A stretch of DNA of 64,000 bases from Pseudoduganella rivuli (GTDB lineage: Bacteria; Pseudomonadota; Gammaproteobacteria; Burkholderiales; Burkholderiaceae_D), in NCBI RefSeq assembly GCF_009674485.1, contig NZ_WKJJ01000005.1, forward strand, positions 186,001-250,000, in the 5' to 3' direction. A program made the position numbers and the translations under genes. How positions within the stretch are numbered: position 1 is the stretch's first letter; each line of letters starts with the position of its first letter. The notes under the pieces are model-generated. The model was given only the letters and a program-made list of their open reading frames with translations. It did not search any database and was not told the DNA's origin. Below, piece after piece: positions 35,742-43,849 of this stretch.

Positions 35742-38700
35742 AGTACGAACTCATCCTGCGCAGTGGCAGTGTTGTCATCGATAAGGGCGCCAAGTGTGCG
35801 CGCCGCGGCTTGTTGGTCGGCGATCAATTGCGCCAGGTCGGCGACAGTACGGATCGACATCAGGTCCGACACGGTAATTTGCACTTGCCATTCCGTTTCA
35901 ACGGCGTGTTTGACTTTCAGCATCAGCAGCGAGTGCCCGCCCAGCTCGAAAAAGCCGGCATCGCGGCTGACAGGGCCGCATTGCAGCACCGTGCGCCAGA
36001 TGTCCGCCAGGCGCTGTTCGATGCCGGGCCGGGGCGCCTGAAATGCGCCGGTATCGATCGAAACGGGTAACGCTTTGCGGTCTACTTTGCCATTGAGCAG
36101 GCGCGGCAGTTCAGCCAGGACCGTGTAACGGGCCGGCAGCATATAGGGCGGCAACTGGCGGGCCAGCGCATCGTGCGCGGCGGCCGGGTCGAACCGGCCC
36201 CCGCGCGCCACCACGCAGGCGCTTATCTGTGCTCCCTGGACTGCCACCACCGCCTGTTCCACGTCCGGCAGCGCGGCGAGGTGCGATTCGATTTCCTCCA
36301 GCTCGATACGTTGTCCGCGCAGCTTGGTTTGGGTATCGGCGCGGCCGATGAATTCCAGCGCACCATCGCGCTGCTGGCGCACCAGGTCGCCGGTGCGGTA
36401 CATGCGCTGGCCGGGACTGTCCGTGAACGGATCGGGCAGGAAGCGTTCGGCGCTCTGGCTGCTGCTGGTCAGGTAGCCGCGGCTGACGCCCGGACCGCCC
36501 AGGTACAGTTCGCCGATCGCCCCATGCGGGACGGGATTGAGCCAGCGGTCGAGGAGGTAGGCCTGCGTATCGTCGATAGGTTGACCGATCAACGGTTTGC
36601 CGGCGCTCGCGCCAACTTCCGCCCAGGTCGAATACACGGTATCTTCCGAAGGACCGTACAGGTTATGGATGCGGCCTACGCCGCGCGCGCGCAGGCGCGC
36701 CACCAGGTGCCGCGACAATGGTTCGCCGGCCAGGTTGGCGACCGCCAGCGCGGGGGGCAGCAAGTCATTGTCCAGCAGCGCTTCGACGGCCGACGGCACG
36801 CTGTTCAGCAGGCTGATCGTGGCAGCTTCCGGTAAATCCCCGATGTCGAGCACGGAATCGAGGACGGAAACACAGCCGCCCACGGCCAGCGGCATCAGCA
36901 GTTCAAACACGGAAATGTCGAAACATGGCGACGTGGCGGCCAGCACGTGCGCGAAATCGGCCGGCGCATAGACGCGCCGTGTCCATCGATAGAGCTGCTC
37001 GATATTGGCCCAGGTGACGGCCACACCCTTGGGCTGGCCGGTGCTGCCCGACGTGAAGATGACATACGCCAGCCGCTGCGCGGGATACTGCATGGCGGGG
37101 AAATCGGCCGGGGGCAGGGCGTCCATGGCGCCCTGGTCCCATTGTTCGGCGGCGCCAGCCAGTTCCGGCTGCATGGTGTCGGTCAGCAGCAGGCGCGCGC
37201 CCGATGCGTGCAGGATGAAGCGCTTGCGCTCGGCGGGATAACGCAAGTCGAGTGGCACGTAGGCCGCGCCCGCGCGCAGCACGGCCAGGATCGCCACCAG
37301 GCGGAAGACCGAGGCCTGCATATCAATGGCGATGGTGACCTCCGGCCCGGCGCCGTGGCGTCGCAGCGCGGCGGCCAGGGTGCCGCTGCGGCGCCACAGC
37401 TGGCGGTAGCTCAACTGGTGGGCGCGGCAACGTACGGCAACCAGGTCCGAGTGCGCATGGGCGGCAATGGCGTCAAGCAGACCGGGGGCGGCGTCCGGCG
37501 CTGCTTGCCGCACCGCGCAGGCCGGCGGTGCGGACGTCCGGCATTGCCACAGCGGGGCATCCGGCGCATCGCACAGGACCGCCAGCAAGCGCACCCAGTC
37601 GGCGGCGAACTGGGCGGCGGTCTCGGGCGGCCAAGTATCGGCCGGGTAAACCAGGCGCCCTGCCATGACGCCGGCGCCATCGGCGATCGTGAGGTCCAGC
37701 TCACTTTGCAGGCCGGGGGCTGGTAACGGCACACTGGTCAATACCGCATCGTGCAGCGCCAGGGTTTCCCCGCCGGCGCCGCACAGCCAGCCTGGCGCCA
37801 CACCGGCCGCCGCCTTTAAGTACGTGAACATGGCCTGGTATGGCTTGCCGGCGGGGACGGCCTGCTCCAGCTTGCGATAGAAGGCCGGGCGCGATGCGTC
37901 CAGCAGTCCGGCGAACGAGTCCGCGCCCGCCACGTTGTAGTCCAGCCCCTGTGGCGCAATGAAATAGCCGACCGTCTGCGCGAAGTCCGCGTTGCGCCTG
38001 AGCGAAACCGGCATGCCCACATGGACCGTGTCCTGTTGCGCGTAGCGGCTCAGGACGATGGCAAACGCCGCCTGCAATACATGGTGGACGGTGGTCTTGC
38101 AGCGCGCCGCCAGCATGGCGACGGCGCTTCCGGCCGCGGCATCGAGCGGGAAGGCGTGGCTGGCGGCATGCCCGGAGCAGGCCGCATCGAGCCCCAGTTC
38201 CCTTGGCAGGTTCAACGGCTCAGGCTCCGCCTGGGCCGTGCGGACTTCCGGCCGGGCGACATGAGCGAGCGCAAATTGCCGGTACGGGGCGCTGCTCCGT
38301 ACCGGCGCACCGGCCAGCTCCAGGGCAAGTTGTTGCACGCTGGCGGCGTCGGCGAGGGCATGGTGTACCAGCAGCAGCACGGTCACCTGTGCCGGAGCGC
38401 TGGGCCAGCAGTGGACCTGGTACAGGGATTCGTCGCTGGACGCCATGGGGCGGGACAGCAGTGCGTGCAAGGCCGCGTCCACTGCTTCCGGCGCGGTCTC
38501 CGGATGGCATGTAAAGGCCCCGGCCCCGCTGCCATACGTGGGTACAATCGCCCCTGCCTGCAGCGCAAAGCGCACGCGCAGTTGGGCATGCCGCTGCAAC
38601 TGTTGCGCGACGATGCCGGCGATGGCGGCCGCGTCCGGACCGTGGTCGAGACGGAAAGCCGCGGCCAGCAGGTGCCGGGTGCTGCCGGGGTGGGCCAGCT

Positions 38701-40741
38701 GGTCGATCCAGATACCCTGCTGGTTGGCGGCCAGCACCGGCGGCGCATCGTCGTGCGCGCCTTCCTCCGCGGCCGCCGGACCATGCCCGCCTGGCGCCGG
38801 CGCGCTGGCCAGGCGTGCCTCCAGCAATGCGGCCAGCGCCGGTACGCTGTCGGCCGCCAGCATGTCGACCAGGTCCAGGCGCGCGCCGAACCGCCGTTCT
38901 ATCTGGTGCTGCAATTCCAGCATCCGGATTGAATCGAGGGCAAACTGTTGCACATCGTGTCCGGCGCCGTGGCCGGCGATTTGTTCAAGCAGCACTGCCA
39001 GTTGGGCCGCCAGTCCGCCAGGTTGCGCGGCCGGGTGCGGTACACGGCCGGGCGCCGCGCTGGTGACGACTTTCAACTGATTGGCCAGGTACGCGGCTTT
39101 CATCGCCAGGCGCTGGTTCTTGCCGCTGCTGGTCTTGAGCATCGACAGCGGCTGGATCAGCACAACGTCGAACACGGCAAGCTCATGTGCCTGGGCGATA
39201 CGTTGCCGGATGCGCGCGGTCAGTGCCGGCACATCGAGGCCGCGCACCGCGCCGCGGCGCACTTCCTGCACCACGACCAACTGCTCTTCGCCATCCTGTT
39301 CGATGGAAAAGACGGCGCCGGAATCGGCCTGCAATTCAGGCGATGCGAGGCGCACGGTTTCTTCGATGTCCTGCGGATAGTAGTTACGGCCCCGCAAAAT
39401 AATCATTTCCTTGATACGGCCGGTGATCACCAGTTCACCGTCGTGCAGGAAGCCGCGGTCCCCGGTGCGCAGCCAGCGGCCGTGCTCGGCTTCCAGGCTG
39501 GCATGGAACGTGGTGGCGCTCAAGTCCTCCCGGCCCCAGTACCCCAAGGCCACGGACGGGTGGCGAACCCAGAGTTCGCCGACATGGTCCGGCGGTAAAC
39601 GATGCCCATGCGCATCAACGATAGCGACCATGCCGGGGTCTTCGGGACCGCCGACGCCGACCAGTTCAGGCGCGCCCGCTCGCGGCACGTAGCGGTCGTT
39701 GGCCAGCGCTTCGGTATCGGCCGGGAATAACCGCACCTGTCCGGTCGCGCCGCTGACGAACAGCGTTGTTTCGGCCATGCCGTAGCAGGGGAAGAAGCTG
39801 TCGAAGCGGAATCCACAGGGCGCGGTGCGCCGTGCGAATGCCTTCAGCGTATCGGCCTGGACCTTCTCGGCGCCATTGAAGGCCACTTTCCAGGAGGACA
39901 AGTCCAGGCCTTGCAATTGTTCTTCGCTGATCTTCTCGGCGCACAAGCGGTAGGCGAAATTGGGGCCGCCGCTTGAATGCGCGCGATAGGCCGCTATTGC
40001 GCGCAGCCAGCGGACCGGTTGCTGCACGAAGGCGGCGGGCGTCATCAGCACGCTGGTGCCGCCCACAAAGAACGGTTGCAGCAGGTTGCCGATCAGGCCC
40101 ATGTCATGGAATAGCGGCAACCAGCCAACCACCACACTGTCGCTGGTGTGGCCGAACGCACGCTGGATCAGGCGCTGGTTGGCAAGCAGGTTGGCGTGGC
40201 TGACCATGACGCCTTTCGGGTCGCCGGAGGAACCGGACGTATACTGCAGGAACGCGATCTGCCTGCCGTCGATCCTGTCCGGCAGCGGGCCGCCGGTCGT
40301 TTCCCCGGCCAGCGCTTCCAACGCCAGCACCGGGCAGGCGAAGCGCTCGGTGAGGGGCGCGAACAGGTTGTCGCCGAGACGGTCGAGCAATTGCTGCGAA
40401 GTCAGCAACAGGTCGGGCATGCAATCGGCGACCATGCGCTCGAGCCGCTCCAGCGCATGGCGGCCGGCGCGTGGCGGATAGGCCGGCACGGCAACCAGTC
40501 CGGCGCGCAGGCACGCATAAAACGCGAGCACATAGTCTTTGCCTTGTGGCATAACCAGTAAAACTCTTGCGCCTGGGGCGACGCGCCGCAGTAACTGTCC
40601 GGCCATTTGCTCGCACTGTTGCTGCAGTTGTCTGAAAGTCAGCCTGGCTTCTTCCCGTTCGCCGTCGGCGAGAAAGATGTACGCCGCCTTCTCGGGCTGT
40701 ACGGCAGCGTTGCGCTGGATAATGTCGATAAATGTGAGCAT
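35738..40741 (-). CDS. lipo-initiating NRPS, FAAL-ACP-C-A(Ala-like)-T
   Basis: The 1667-residue product begins with a fatty-acyl-AMP ligase (about 1-575; YTSGSSGDPKGV, PLFHDMGL, TGRIKEMIILRGRNYYPQDIE). An ACP follows (FALDSIRML, about 600-680). The starter-type C domain (about 700-1110) has a site reading HHALADAAS, with Ala where Gly is usual. An A domain (about 1125-1570; FTSGSTGQPKG) and a carrier (LGGHSLL) complete it. The A pocket D-I-F-N-N-A-L-V-Y-(K) resembles the alanine code DLFNNALTYK used in saframycin/safracin-type lines, whose first protein has the same AL-T-C-A-T order. The ATG at 40741 gives the usual FAAL N-terminus (MLTFIDIIQRNA); an in-frame GTG at 40816 would add 25 residues of no family likeness. 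It should load a fatty acid and join it to the first residue. Confidence 0.94.
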   Translation of the reverse strand: MLTFIDIIQRNAAVQPEKAAYIFLADGEREEARLTFRQLQQQCEQMAGQLLRRVAPGARVLLVMPQGKDYVLAFYACLRAGLVAVPAYPPRAGRHALERLERMVADCMPDLLLTSQQLLDRLGDNLFAPLTERFACPVLALEALAGETTGGPLPDRIDGRQIAFLQYTSGSSGDPKGVMVSHANLLANQRLIQRAFGHTSDSVVVGWLPLFHDMGLIGNLLQPFFVGGTSVLMTPAAFVQQPVRWLRAIAAYRAHSSGGPNFAYRLCAEKISEEQLQGLDLSSWKVAFNGAEKVQADTLKAFARRTAPCGFRFDSFFPCYGMAETTLFVSGATGQVRLFPADTEALANDRYVPRAGAPELVGVGGPEDPGMVAIVDAHGHRLPPDHVGELWVRHPSVALGYWGREDLSATTFHASLEAEHGRWLRTGDRGFLHDGELVITGRIKEMIILRGRNYYPQDIEETVRLASPELQADSGAVFSIEQDGEEQLVVVQEVRRGAVRGLDVPALTARIRQRIAQAHELAVFDVVLIQPLSMLKTSSGKNQRLAMKAAYLANQLKVVTSAAPGRVPHPAAQPGGLAAQLAVLLEQIAGHGAGHDVQQFALDSIRMLELQHQIERRFGARLDLVDMLAADSVPALAALLEARLASAPAPGGHGPAAAEEGAHDDAPPVLAANQQGIWIDQLAHPGSTRHLLAAAFRLDHGPDAAAIAGIVAQQLQRHAQLRVRFALQAGAIVPTYGSGAGAFTCHPETAPEAVDAALHALLSRPMASSDESLYQVHCWPSAPAQVTVLLLVHHALADAASVQQLALELAGAPVRSSAPYRQFALAHVARPEVRTAQAEPEPLNLPRELGLDAACSGHAASHAFPLDAAAGSAVAMLAARCKTTVHHVLQAAFAIVLSRYAQQDTVHVGMPVSLRRNADFAQTVGYFIAPQGLDYNVAGADSFAGLLDASRPAFYRKLEQAVPAGKPYQAMFTYLKAAAGVAPGWLCGAGGETLALHDAVLTSVPLPAPGLQSELDLTIADGAGVMAGRLVYPADTWPPETAAQFAADWVRLLAVLCDAPDAPLWQCRTSAPPACAVRQAAPDAAPGLLDAIAAHAHSDLVAVRCRAHQLSYRQLWRRSGTLAAALRRHGAGPEVTIAIDMQASVFRLVAILAVLRAGAAYVPLDLRYPAERKRFILHASGARLLLTDTMQPELAGAAEQWDQGAMDALPPADFPAMQYPAQRLAYVIFTSGSTGQPKGVAVTWANIEQLYRWTRRVYAPADFAHVLAATSPCFDISVFELLMPLAVGGCVSVLDSVLDIGDLPEAATISLLNSVPSAVEALLDNDLLPPALAVANLAGEPLSRHLVARLRARGVGRIHNLYGPSEDTVYSTWAEVGASAGKPLIGQPIDDTQAYLLDRWLNPVPHGAIGELYLGGPGVSRGYLTSSSQSAERFLPDPFTDSPGQRMYRTGDLVRQQRDGALEFIGRADTQTKLRGQRIELEEIESHLAALPDVEQAVVAVQGAQISACVVARGGRFDPAAAHDALARQLPPYMLPARYTVLAELPRLLNGKVDRKALPVSIDTGAFQAPRPGIEQRLADIWRTVLQCGPVSRDAGFFELGGHSLLMLKVKHAVETEWQVQITVSDLMSIRTVADLAQLIADQQAAARTLGALIDDNTATAQDEFVL

Positions 40742-40904
40742 AGCGTGCACGCGGTCTGGATGGTGAGCGGGGAGTGCGGCGTAATAGCGTTGCCGGGTAC
40801 GGACGGCCGGGTCCACCCGCGGCGGCGGTCATACCGCCGTGGCGCAGGACATCAACGGCCAGGGACTGCGGCTGGGCTGGGACGTTCGCGGCGGAGCGCT
40901 GGAC

Positions 40905-41087
40905 TCAGCCGATCAGGGACTGGGGACGAATGTCTTTCCAGATCATGGCGATATGCGACAAACAGGCATCCTTGGTGCCGGAGTAGCCTTCGGCCAGCCA
41001 GCCAGGCGGCACCTCGCGATCGCAGGGCCAGATTGAATATTGAAGTTCGTGGTTGTGCACCACTTGAAACTGAATAAATCCATCCAT
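40905..41087 (-). CDS. MbtH-like protein
   Basis: The product is only 60 residues but carries the MbtH signature: N-x-E-x-Q-Y-S-x-WP, then PPGW, CL and the W-x-D-x-RPQSL end. MbtH-like proteins bind A domains and are needed for the folding or activity of many of them. ATG at 41087 has GGAGAA 5 nt upstream; an in-frame extension to 41159 lacks family likeness. It is the first gene of the minus arm, 163 nt before the FAAL-NRPS, and presumably serves the A domains of both arms. Confidence 0.92.
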   Translation of the reverse strand: MDGFIQFQVVHNHELQYSIWPCDREVPPGWLAEGYSGTKDACLSHIAMIWKDIRPQSLIG

Positions 41088-41279
41088 CGCAATTCTCCAG
41101 GTTGCATATTCCGGGCGCACGCGGCATATGCTTTTTTTATAAAATTGAAATCTTTCCAAATCGGCGTGGCGGCTTATCTTCAGCGAGTTGATGTCTATTC
41201 GTCAAGGTTCCATAAGGGAATTCTTTTAAAAAAAATGTAAGTGTTGCGTATAGTTATCAAAAAGATGAGACATTAAAAA

Positions 41280-41325
41280 TTGGCAAGTATGTCGAATTGC
41301 CAAGTGCCATAGACAGGCCTACAAT
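41280..41325 (+). promoter_or_regulatory. sigma70-type promoter of the thioesterase gene with overlapping palindrome
   Basis: TTGCCA (41297-41302), 17 nt, then TACAAT (41320-41325) is a near-consensus promoter pointing at the gene starting at 41376. The -35 box is the right arm of a perfect inverted repeat, TTGGCAA (41280-41286) and TTGCCAA (41297-41303), separated by 10 nt. That is the expected position for a repressor or activator operator. The rest of the 41088-41375 spacer is AT-rich and must also hold the minus-strand promoter for the mbtH/NRPS operon. I could not place that promoter convincingly. Confidence 0.6.
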
Positions 41326-41375
41326 TCGGCCGGCTGCCGTACCGCGCGGCGGTATTCCATTGCAAGGAGTTTCGT

Positions 41376-42143
41376 TTGGCCTCTCCCAAAATGCTGTCGC
41401 CATGGCTGATTTCGCTTAGCGAATTGCGTGACGATGAACCTGTCATCGTGCTGTTGCCCCATGCGGGGGCCGGAGCGTCTTCGTATTTCCGCTTTGCGCA
41501 ACAAATCACCACAGCGCGCCCGCTCATCGTGCAACTGCCGGGGCGGGAAAACCGGATGAATGCTCCGCTGATGACGGATCTGCGCGCCTGTGCCGGTACG
41601 ATCCTGGCCGAACTCAATCGTTGCCTTGCCGGCCATCGCGAGGTGCTGCTGTTCGGGCACAGCCTGGGGGCGCTGATGGCGTATGAAGTCGCCCGGCGCT
41701 ATTGCGAAGCCGCGCAGGCGTCTTTCACGCTGCGGCATGTCTTCCTGTCCGGGCGCGGCGCGCCCCATGCCCAGGGCCGCCTGAGCGCAATTCACGACTT
41801 GCCGGATGCGCAGTTCTGGGAAGAGGTCAGGTCGCTGGGCGGCATGCCGGACGCGCTCTTGTCGTCACCGGAACTCAAGCAGCTGGTGGCGCCCATCCTG
41901 CGCGCCGACTTGCAGATGAACCACGATTACGCGTTCGCGGGCGAGGCGCCGTTGCCCTTGCCGTTCACGGTGTTGTATGGCAAGCAGGACCACTGTGCAC
42001 CGCAAGCGGATGTCGCGCGCTGGCAAGACCTGACCACGGCCGGCTATGCCAGCCATGGATTCGATGGCGACCATTTCTTTTTGTTCAGCCGCCAGTCCGA
42101 CGTGATTCAAGTGCTTGGCGCAACGCACGCGCTGGCGGTTTGA
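41376..42143 (+). CDS. type II thioesterase
   Basis: The 255-residue alpha/beta hydrolase has the TEII layout: LPHAGAGASSYF near the N-terminus, FGHSLGALMAYE with the nucleophilic Ser near 94, and DGDHFFLF with the catalytic His near the C-terminus. Stand-alone type II thioesterases clear misloaded acyl groups from NRPS/PKS carriers. The start is a TTG with AAGGAG 6 nt upstream; the next ATG (41391) has no ribosome site at proper distance. It is transcribed away from the mbtH/NRPS operon and converges on the ABC exporter gene. Confidence 0.92.
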   Translation: MASPKMLSPWLISLSELRDDEPVIVLLPHAGAGASSYFRFAQQITTARPLIVQLPGRENRMNAPLMTDLRACAGTILAELNRCLAGHREVLLFGHSLGALMAYEVARRYCEAAQASFTLRHVFLSGRGAPHAQGRLSAIHDLPDAQFWEEVRSLGGMPDALLSSPELKQLVAPILRADLQMNHDYAFAGEAPLPLPFTVLYGKQDHCAPQADVARWQDLTTAGYASHGFDGDHFFLFSRQSDVIQVLGATHALAV

Positions 42144-42165
42144 GCGGCGCACGGCCGCGTTAGCG

Positions 42166-43845
42166 TCAGGCCCGGCGTTGTGCTGGTACGGCGCAGGTGG
42201 TTAGCGTGCCGCTTTCCATGACCAGGATCTGGTCGGCGACATTGAAATACCGGTCGTCGTGGCTGATCACGATCACGGTCTTGCCCCTGGCTTTCAAGTC
42301 CGGCAGCACCGAGCGGTAGAACACATCCTTGAACGCGGGGTCCTGGTCGGCCGCCCATTCGTCGAACAGGTAGATATCCTTGTCGTCGAGGAAGGCAACC
42401 AGCAGGGCGAGGCGGCGCTTTTGTCCGTCCGACAATTTGGTGGTGGAAAAGCGCCCATCCATGATGCTGACCTTGCTGGCTAACTTGAGTTCATCGAGGT
42501 AGCGCCCGATCTCTTGCCGCCTTTCTTCATGCTGTTCGATCAGCAGGCGGTCGAACAGGAAATAGTCCGAATAAATGGCGGAAATGGCCTGGCGGTAGCT
42601 CTTGATGTTCGATTTGTCGATGCGTACGCCACCGAAGCGGATATCGCCCGTGTCCGGCAACTGATGCAGGGTCAGCAGCTTGGCGAGCGTGGATTTGCCG
42701 GAACCGTTGCCACCCACGATAAAGGTGATGCTGGCTTTGGGTATCGTGAAATCGACCGGGCCGATCTGGAAGCCTTCGCTTGCATCGGCCGCCTGGTGCC
42801 GGTATGCCACCCGGTTGAATGATATGTCGTTCCAGGGGGCTGGTTCGGTGACGGCGTGGTTGATGTCCTCCGGCGGCAGGGCATCGAACACGGCATTGAA
42901 TTTACGCAGCGACACGCGCGATACCGTGATCATTGAGATGGCATTCATCACCACGCCGAGTGGTCCTGCCAGGTAGAGCAGCACCATGACCGTGCCGACC
43001 AGCTGTTCCCTGGTAGCCTTGACGTAATTGGCCAGCACGAAGGTGACGCTGCCGATGACGAGGAAGCTGATCATGTCGCCAAAGCTGGTGGCCAGGCGGA
43101 TGACGCTGGCCGCCTTCTTGTCGGAGCGGCGCACCGCATCTTCGTTGACCAGCAGGAGATCGTCGTGGAACACACGGCTTTTCCGTGCGTTGAGTTTCAA
43201 ATCCTTGGCGCCGAAAATCAGGCCCCGGATCGATTCCTGCAATTCGTCCATCTTTTTCCGCGAATGCTCGAAGTGCCGGCGGCTGATACGCATCAGCGAT
43301 TGATATACCACCACGCCGAACACCATGGCTTCGATGATGAATTTCAGGAAGCTGGCGTTCAGGTAGGCGAGAAAGCCCAGCAAGCCCAGGATCGTCACGC
43401 TGGCCACCAGCAGTTCGGGAATGACCCTGACCCCGTCGACGATGCGGGCAATGTCCGTGGTGATCGCGGTGTTGACGCGGGACATGCCGACCTTTTCCAG
43501 CGCATCGACCGAGGTGTCGGTGATGCGCTGGTAAAAACTGCTGCGGATGCTGGTCGTCAGGTCGAGCGAGACGTGCGCCAGCATGACCTGCGACAAGCCT
43601 TTGGTGCACATGATGAATAGGCACAGGAACAGGAACAGCTGCGCGAATTTAAACTGGCGCACCTCCAGCCCCAGCAGGGTGCGCGTGCTGGAATGCAATT
43701 CTTCGAGCATGTCCGGCGGGCCGCCGATCGCACTGGTGACCAGCGGTATCAGCAACGCATAGGCGATGCCGGAAACGATGCCCAGCAGGATGGACAGGAA
43801 CACTTTGTTCGGCGCTTGCCGGCTGAATAATTCGAACAGACTCAA
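42166..43845 (-). CDS. cyclic-peptide-type ABC exporter (PvdE/SyrD family)
   Basis: The 559-residue product fuses a transmembrane domain (about 1-300) to a nucleotide-binding domain. Walker A is GGNGSGKST (near 380), the signature region is LSDGQKRR (near 473), Walker B is IYLFDEWAADQDP and the switch His is VISHDD. Gln in the signature and DEWAADQDP are typical of the PvdE/SyrD group that exports peptide natural products to the periplasm or outside. The start is TTG with GGGAG 7 nt upstream, 4 nt after the stop of the acylase gene, so both are in one operon. Confidence 0.9.
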   Translation of the reverse strand: MSLFELFSRQAPNKVFLSILLGIVSGIAYALLIPLVTSAIGGPPDMLEELHSSTRTLLGLEVRQFKFAQLFLFLCLFIMCTKGLSQVMLAHVSLDLTTSIRSSFYQRITDTSVDALEKVGMSRVNTAITTDIARIVDGVRVIPELLVASVTILGLLGFLAYLNASFLKFIIEAMVFGVVVYQSLMRISRRHFEHSRKKMDELQESIRGLIFGAKDLKLNARKSRVFHDDLLLVNEDAVRRSDKKAASVIRLATSFGDMISFLVIGSVTFVLANYVKATREQLVGTVMVLLYLAGPLGVVMNAISMITVSRVSLRKFNAVFDALPPEDINHAVTEPAPWNDISFNRVAYRHQAADASEGFQIGPVDFTIPKASITFIVGGNGSGKSTLAKLLTLHQLPDTGDIRFGGVRIDKSNIKSYRQAISAIYSDYFLFDRLLIEQHEERRQEIGRYLDELKLASKVSIMDGRFSTTKLSDGQKRRLALLVAFLDDKDIYLFDEWAADQDPAFKDVFYRSVLPDLKARGKTVIVISHDDRYFNVADQILVMESGTLTTCAVPAQRRA

Positions 43846-43849
43846 GGCA

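Noticed and set aside
42144..42158. GCGGC/GCCGC dyad between the TEII and exporter genes as a terminator
   Set aside because: The 5-bp stem with no T-run is too weak to call in DNA of this GC content.
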